DNA of 64,000 nt from Inia geoffrensis. Its lineage: Eukaryota; Chordata; Mammalia; Artiodactyla; Iniidae. Where the stretch lies: assembly GCA_036417435.1 (NCBI GenBank), contig CM070913.1:92867373-92931372 (forward strand), given 5' to 3'. The position numbers were made by a program, and so were the translations under genes. The notes below the pieces were generated by a model. That model saw only the letters and a list, made by a program, of their open reading frames with translations, had not been told where the DNA came from and searched no databases. Positions 57,055 to 64,000 of this stretch are shown here, one piece after another; positions within the stretch are counted from its first letter, which is position 1, and the number at the start of each line of letters is the position of its first letter.

Positions 57055-57360
57055 CATCCAACCAGCCATTCAATAAATGTTGAGCACCTACTGTATACCA
57101 GGACCTGAGCTAGGCATGGTCCTTGAGAAGATTATAGTCCAACAGGGAGACAGTCATGGAAACAGACTGAATTGTCAGAACTCCTGGTTTCGGGCAACAG
57201 AAACACAGCTCTAAACGCCAACAGGGCCTGTATTGGTCAAGGACAGTGAGAAGGGGTTCTGAGCTAACTGTTCTCTGTGTCCCCAGGCAGTGCCTGGCGC
57301 TTAGTGGGTGCTCAGTAAACGCTTAATGAATGAATAAACGAGTAAATGAATGAATGAATT
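57055..57360 (+). repeat. L2 LINE remnants
   Basis: 'ccattcaataaatgttgagcacctactgtataccaggacctgagctagg' and, further on, 'ccccaggcagtgcctggcgcttagtgggtgctcagtaaacgcttaatgaatgaa' are two L2-type blocks, the second the L2 3' end with TGAA tail. Confidence 0.65.
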
Positions 57361-57784
57361 ATGGAGAGAAGCACTTGGTGACAGAAAAAGGCGCTCTATT
57401 CCAGTTGCGCAGAGGCTTCCTATAATGGATGATACGTGAACTGAGTCTTATAAGTAAAGGTTCTCCATGCAGAATAATGAAGTGAGAAAAGGGGAGGGAA
57501 CAGGAAGAATGTGGTTAAATTTTGCTGCAGAATGAAGGGATTTGGTAGCAAAGCTAGAAAGTGAAGTTCTCAAGGACGTCGAAGCCACACGTAAGACGCA
57601 CTGATGAGGGAGGACTTGCCCCTGCAGGGAGAGAGGCAGGAACACAGTGAAGGATCACTGTGGCCTCTGATAATGCTCTTGGGTGACGCATCCAAGAGCA
57701 GAAACTGAGCACTGCGGGGAGAGTGATGGGACTCAGGGACAAGCCCCCAGACAAGGTCAGGCCAGCATCCTCACAGCCCTGAGG

Positions 57785-57890
57785 CTAAGAGCAGGGACCC
57801 CAGAGCCTGCCTACCTGGGTCACCCCAGGCTCTGACACTTATCAGAGTTAAGACCCTGGGCGAGTCGCTTGGGCACAGAGAAGAAGACGC
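57785..57890 (+). repeat. MIR SINE remnant
   Basis: 'gagcctgcctacctgggtcaccccaggctctgacacttatcagagttaagaccctgggcgagtcgcttggg' follows the tRNA-related and core part of MIR. Confidence 0.6.
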
Positions 57891-57899
57891 TGGTGAGGG

Positions 57900-60120
57900 A
57901 TGAAGTGGTGCTGAGCGTCCCCGACTCCAGCCTCCCTGGAGTCCACAGAGGATGCTTGGGGGTCAACTGGGGGCTGCTTTGCCAGGTCCCCAAGGGACAT
58001 TGTGAGGTGCACCCCAGTCCAGCTGGACCTTCTCCCTGGGAAGGAGAGGTTCCTGGAATGGGGTGCAGGTGCTCCCGTCCTGGACCCCTGAGGGCCTGAG
58101 AGGCAACGGACCCTGAATCCCCCCTCCCTGACCGAGTGACCTGAGGGGAGTCTGCGTCACAGAGACCTGACCGCCCAGGCAGAGCCCTGAGTTCCTTAAA
58201 CAGGGCACAGGGCAGTTGAGTCATGCTGGCCTGGAGGATGGGGCCAGGGGCCCAGGAGGAGCTGACCCCAGCAGAGCAGGCTCCTCACGTGGCGTCAGGT
58301 GGGGACCTCCCTGAATGTGCTCCTGGGTCACCTGCTTGCCCTGCGTAAGGTGCAAGGGCCCAGGAACGCACGCCCTCATAGAGGCGGTACCACAAGCTCC
58401 AGTCTTCCTTACAGAGAGACAAAGTGTCCTCCGATGACACCATCCGTGTCAAACATTTGGTTCAGAGCCTCAACTTGAAGGACAGTCTGACGGGAAAGCA
58501 CGTGCTGTATTAGGAAGCCCAGGAGAAACGAGTTCTATGATAAGTCGGTGCCATAGCACCTGTCCACAGGGACACTCCCCTCCATCTGCCCGGTGAGACA
58601 CTCCGTGCTTCTGTCAGGAATGGCCGCAGAGCCACAGGGCCCCCCATGACTCACTGGGGCCTGGGGCTCCGACTCCTGTGGAAACAACAGCTGACACATG
58701 ACGGGTCCAGAGCCAGGGGAAGAGAACTGGGCTGAAGCCTTCCAGCACCCTCCTTGCCGCAGAGATGGGCAAACAACCACCTGAGCTGGTCTGCCCCAGC
58801 CAGGGGGTCCTCGGACCCTCTCAGGGCTTCTCTGGAGGCCTGCGCCACAGAAAGCTCAGGGTGTCCAGTCTGAAGCGCCTCCATCTTAGACCCAGAAGCC
58901 GGGGCGCCTGGAGATCACTGAGTGCTTGTCAGCGTTGACGTGAGCGTCACCTTGCCACTGCTGCTCCCTGCCTTCTCACCTTTCCGAAGAAAGGGCCAGA
59001 AGTTACTGACTCTCAGGCTGCAATTTCTCTCCTTATTTTAAATGAAAGGGTGATATGCTACTTTGTTGGCATTCGTGAAATGCATAATTAGAAGTATAAC
59101 TGGGTATCTACTCTCTAGATCATCATCCCAGATCTGGACACAAGTGTCCGTGTATCTGCGCTGCCTGGGGCCTTTTCAGGAGTTGCCTCTCAAGGACAGA
59201 CTTAGACGCCTACAGCAAAAATGTTGACGCTCGTTCGGAAAGATGGCGTAGATGCCTGAGCGTGAAAGCACACCGTTGCCTTCCTGGACTATATTGTTGA
59301 GACGATTTTATCTGACACCCAGGTGGACAATTGTTCCTAGAAGTGAAAGTCAAGTTAGAGGCCATTGTGCCTGTAAATCACCCGTCAATAGAGAGCTGAC
59401 CTTCCACGGTGGTCAGCATTGACCTGAGTGTGCAGATATGGGGGATGCTCATGTTTAAATGTCTCAGCAGGACAAGATTCAGACTAGCTCTGCATCCCAA
59501 TGCTCCTTTCCGATGACAACTTCCCTGCATGAAGTCTGGGTCTGGTGCACAGTGAGAAGAGGCGTCCCATGTCTGGGTGATTAGATCTGCGTGAGTATCT
59601 GGACACAGCACCCTGTCGCCCCACGATAAGCTTCACCAGGTGGAGTCAGAGATCATGGAAGCATGGAAGGGAAGGGCCGTTTGAGGGAACTGTGTGTTTG
59701 GACTTAACATTGAGAGGGAGGACAGTTGACACATGGATCTTGTGAAATGCGTTAAGTGGCTTGTCTTTGTGACAAATAATAAAAGCAATGACTGTTAAGG
59801 AGAGTCCAGCAGCACGAGAGCTACTTAAAATATCATCAAACATTCTTTGTGGGCTCTCCTGGCTGCTGTGGCATAAATGTTTTAAAAAGCAATTTGCATC
59901 TCCCTTCTATATGGAACTGCCTGTCTTCTTTTTGTTTTTAAATTTTAAATTTGTATCATCCAATTACTCATGGATCTCACAGACCTAAAATTCTCTTTGT
60001 TTGAAATCATCTGTCTGAGTTCTCTTCCTAACCTTATCGGTAATCACCTGTACCCAGCTGAACTCACTCTCTCAAATCCTGCCTCATTCATCTTATCTCT
60101 TTAGCCATGCCATTTATTGT
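57900..60120. other. Intergenic sequence, nothing recognised
   Basis: GC-rich at the left, AT-richer at the right. An island near 59030-59105 ('ttattttaaatgaaagggtgatatgc...gcataattagaag') might be conserved noncoding DNA. No gene or named repeat. Confidence 0.4.
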
Positions 60121-60144
60121 ATTTTATTAATTAAGTTATTATTT

Positions 60145-60587
60145 ATTTTATTAAAATTTTTTTATTGAAGTATAATTGATTTACAATATTATATGTTTCA
60201 GGTATACAGTATAGTGATTCATAATTTTTAAAGATTATACTCCACTTACAGTTATAAAATATTCCCTGTGCTGTTCAATATATCCTTCTAGCTTATTGAT
60301 TTCATACATAGTAGTTTGTACCTCTTAACCCCCTATCCCTATCTGGCCCTCACCCTTCCCTCCTGGTAACCATTAATTTGTTCTCTAAATTTGCTTCCAT
60401 TTTTTGGAGTCCACATATAAGTGATAACATACCATATTTATCATTCTCTGTCTGACATTTCACTAACCTTAATACTCTCCAAGTCCATCCATGTTGTTGC
60501 AAAAGGCGAAATTTCATTCTTTTTTATGGCTGAGTATTGTTCCATTGTATGTGTGTATGTATATGTATATATATATACATATATGTA

Positions 60588-60630
<43 letters not shown>

Positions 60631-62512
60631 CACATCTTCTTTATCCATTCATGTGGTGCTGGACACTTAGGTTGCTTCCATATCTTGGGTACTGTAAACA
60701 GTGCCACTAATGAACCTGGGGTTGCATGTATCTTTTGGAATTAAAGTTTTCATTTTCTTTGGATATATACCCAGGAGTGGAATTGCTGGATGATATGGTA
60801 GTTCTATCTTTAGTTTTCTAACGGCCCTCCATACTGTTTTCCACAGTGGCTATACCAATTTACATTCCCACCAACAGTGTACAAGTGTTCCCTTTTCTCC
60901 ACATCCTAGTCAGCATTTGTTATTTGTGTTATTTTTTGATGACAGCCATTCTGACAGATGTGAGGTGATATTTCGTTGTGGCTTTGATTTGCATTTCTCT
61001 GAGGGGAAATTGAGTTTTGATATTGAGTTGTATGAACTGTTTTTATCTTTTGGCTATTAACCCCTTATTGGTCGTATCATTTGCGAGTATTTTCTCCCGT
61101 TTAGTAGGTAGTCTTTTCATTTTGTTGATGGTTTCCTTTGCTTTTAAGTTTAATTAGGTCTCATTTGTCTATTTTTGCTTTTGTTTCCTTTGCCATAGGA
61201 GACAGATCTGAAAAAATATTGCTATACTTTATGTCAAAGAGTGTTCTGCCCATGTTTTCTTCTAGGAACTTAATGACTTCCAGTCTTACATTTAGGTCGT
61301 TAATCCATTTTAAGTTTATTTTTGTATATGGTATTAGAGAACATTCTAATTTCACTCTTTTACATGTAGCTGTCCAGTTTTCCCAGCACCACTTGTTGAA
61401 GAGACTATTTCTCCACTGTGTATTCTTGCCTGATTTGTCATAGATTAATTGACTGTGTGTGGGTTTATTTCTGGGTTCTCTGTTCTGTTCCATTCATCTA
61501 TGAGTCTGTTTTTTGTACCAGTACCATACTTTTTTGATTATTGTAACTTTGTAGTGTAGTCTGAAGTCAGAGGACATGATTCCTCCAGCTCTGTTCTTCG
61601 TCCCCAAGATTGTTTTGGCTCTTAGGGGTCTTTTTGTGTTTCCATACAAATTTAAAAATTATTTGTTCTCGTTCTATGAAAAATGCCCTTGGTATTTTGA
61701 TAGGGATTGCATTGAATCTATAGATTTTCTTGGGTAGTATGATCATTTTAACACTATTAATTGTTCCAATCCAAGAGCGTAGGCTATCTTTCCATCTGTT
61801 TATGTTGTCTTCAGTTTCTTTCATCAGTGTTTTATCGTTGTTCAAGTAGAGGTCTTTCACCTCTTTAGGTAGATTTATTCCTAGGTATTTTATTCTTTTT
61901 GATGAGATGGTGAATGAGATTGTTTTCTTAATTTCTCTTTCCAATAGTTCATTGTTACTGTATAGAAGGGCAACATATTTCAGTAAATTAATTTTGTGTC
62001 CTGCAACCTTACCAACTTCATTGCTGATCTCTAGTAGCTTTTTGGTGGTGTCTTTAGGATTTTCTAAGTATAGTATCCTGTCATCTTCAAACAGTGACAG
62101 TTTTACTTCATCCTTTCCTACTTGGATTCCTTTTATTTTTCTTGTTTTATTGCTCTGGCTAGGACTGTCAAGACTATATTGAATAAAAGTGGTGAGAGCG
62201 GGCCTTCTTGTCTTGTTACTGATGTTAGAGGGAATGCTTTCAGCTTTTTACCATTAAGTGATATTAGATGTGGGCTTATCATGTATCACCTTTATTATGT
62301 TGAGGTAGGTTCCGCCTATACCCACTTCCTGGAGGGTTTTTATCATAACTGGATGTTGAATTTTGTCAAAAGCTTTTGCTGCATCCGTTGAGATGATCAT
62401 ATGGTTTTTATTCTTCAATTCTCATTGGTGGTTGTTCTGTAAATAGTTGCAATTCTGGTGTACCCATGAGAGGTGAGCTCAGAGTCCTTCTACTATATCA
62501 GCTTGGCCAATC
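60145..62512 (-). mobile_element. L1 with internal deletion
   Basis: On the - strand the left end (60145 on) is the L1 3' UTR, 60640-61150 the end of the element and 61160-62400 ORF2. Open stretches at 61161-61493 and 61567-61944 have typical L1 ORF2 text (for example [20 protein letters not shown]). From about 62412 the sequence jumps to L1 5' UTR ('agtagaaggactctgagctcacctc' on the - strand), so ORF1 and most of ORF2 are missing. A TA/TG microsatellite at 60545-60628 lies in it. No intact reading frame. Confidence 0.85.
60545..60628. repeat. (TATG)n/(TG)n microsatellite inside L1
   Basis: Compound repeat: TGTA/TATA variants followed by about 15 TG units. It interrupts the L1 3' UTR. Confidence 0.95.
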
Positions 62513-62519
62513 TCCTTGA

Positions 62520-64000
62520 ATGATTTAATTACAAATGGAAAGGGCCCATATGGCTTGGAAACATCCTCTGGGCCCACCCCTGGGACAGTGACTCTGTCCC
62601 CCAAAGTCCATTTCTCTTCTTTGTGCTGTAGCTAAGAGCACCCAAGGTTTAGCTGGGCACATGGCCTCCCAGAATAAAGAGTACAATTCCCAGTGAGACA
62701 TGGTCACATGATCAAGTTCTGGCCAATGGGGTGAGAGAGGAAATAAGTTATACTTCCAGCTTCTCTCTAAATTCTATCCTCCCTTCCTTTCTTGTTTCCC
62801 AGATGGGAGTGGATGAGTATGTGCCATCCTGGATCATGAGGATGGAGGAACAGCAGGTCTCTGACAGTTGGTCTGAGTGGCTAAGACACTGTGATGGCCC
62901 TACACCCCTTGGGCAGTGTGTGGGGACACTGGCGACAGGGCCCTGACCATCTCAGGCTCACCCCCTCCAGCTGCCCAGGGCAGAGAGAGGGGGTCAGGGC
63001 AAGGTTTAGCATCCACCTGGGACCCACCTCCTGCTGCTACTTTCTCTTTATCCTCCACACCCTACTCTGCTGCCCTGGGAAAAAAGGAAGAGCCCCCTAA
63101 CTCCACCTCCAGGCTTCCCAGCCAAGGAGTTAAAGAGAAACTAGGACAGACCTCATGGATGGATTAGAAATCCAGAAATGAGTCCCTGCCACACTGATGG
63201 GAAATTCTGCCAACTGCAAAATCTCAGGGGCTGAGGGGATAAGCCTGAACCAACAAGTGATGCCCTTGTGTCCATGGCATCTATAGGCATTTCCTCCAGA
63301 GTAAGGGGGCAGGGGCCCCTGTAGGGTCTGCTAAGCGAGGGAGGACGTACCCCCGCTGTCCCAACAAACCTGCCCTCGGCCTCCACAGGGACCAGAGCAA
63401 CCCTCTCTGGGGTTCTTCCTCTTCTCTCAAGTTAATGGTCTTCCGCTGGGCAGTGACCCTGCAGCCTTTCACCAGCTGGAACCAGCAGCAGCTCCGGATT
63501 CATGAAAGGGCAGTTATGTTCCTGCAGCTTCTGCATGGGCTCTGTGTCCAGGAGGCTGGGATGGGCTCTTGTCCAGGGAGCTGGGCTTCTGAGCTAGACA
63601 CACTCTGTCACAATGCCTGGCTCAGGATAAAAGCACATTAAGTGTGGATCTCAGTCTACCATCTTAGGTGTGCTAGAAATTAACATTTAGGGTTGCCATT
63701 CTGTAACTGAAGCACATTTCTATTTGAGGCCCCCCTTTGTGCCTTTGGTGGAGATGTCGTCTCAGCCCATTCAGGAACCCGCCCCCTTTTCCCTTGTGCT
63801 CTAAGTTCTGCAAAGGTGAGGTGGGCAACTTTTTTTCTTATTTATATACAAGACCTTTCAAATACATTGATGTGTTTGGCAACTTTCCAGGTATATGATT
63901 ATGAGCCATATCAGAACATGTGAGCCCCCTCCCCTGCGTCCAGGGTGTCCTGGGGGATGGGCAGCGGCAGCAAAGGTGGCTGGGTCCTGCCCTGACCTCT
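62520..64000. other. Intergenic sequence to the window end
   Basis: 62560-62830 resembles a mammal-wide repeat ('tagctgggcacatggcctcccagaataaag...gttctggccaatggggtg'), family not named. No gene signal; open frames are short. The last 200 nt are unassigned. Confidence 0.4.

Noticed and set aside
60421..60744. Open frame of 107 codons with Tyr-Val repeats
   Set aside because: It reads through a TATG/TG microsatellite in the antisense of an L1.

Overview
The window is mammalian nuclear DNA, most likely from a whale or dolphin. It carries several young copies of the tRNA-Glu-derived CHR SINE (head ggcttccctggtggcgcag), including the short form common in toothed whales, and cetartiodactyl-type L1 3' ends. 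I saw no BovB or Bov-tA elements, which a ruminant should show. The species call is inference from repeat content.

From 1 to about 19.4 kb lies the 3' part of one gene on the + strand, the adhesion G-protein-coupled receptor ADGRD1 (GPR133). Seven coding exons (1265-1331, 3756-3822, 9625-9716, 13170-13296, 14434-14475, 15775-15867, 17227-17322) join in frame with canonical GT-AG borders. They encode the protein from the end of the fourth transmembrane helix to the stop codon. A 3' UTR of about 2.1 kb follows and ends at two AATAAA signals near 19.39-19.41 kb. The extracellular region, the GAIN domain and TM1 to most of TM4 lie upstream of the window. The introns are GC-rich, with old repeats (L2, MIR, MER5-like) and a few AT-rich islands.

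From 19.4 to 32.8 kb the sequence is intergenic: L1 3' fragments, a hAT/MER1-like DNA transposon with its target duplication, ancient LINE pieces split by a TG-rich tract, an LTR-like element nested in an older repeat, and a second LTR-like element.

From 32.8 to 42.1 kb I can reconstruct an old endogenous retrovirus on the - strand. It has two related LTRs, a primer-binding site resembling the 3' end of tRNA-Leu, a polypurine tract and broken pol and env remnants. It has served as a landing site for at least seven later insertions (CHR SINEs and L1 fragments), three of them at one target sequence.

From 42.1 to 64 kb the window is GC-rich unique sequence, then LTR-like sequence (46-47.6 kb), two truncated L1s in tandem (47.6-51.3 kb), mixed intergenic DNA with MIR and L2 remnants, an internally deleted L1 (60.1-62.5 kb) and unassigned sequence. 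I found no second host gene. No new biological system is evident; the notable structure is the layered retroelement history.
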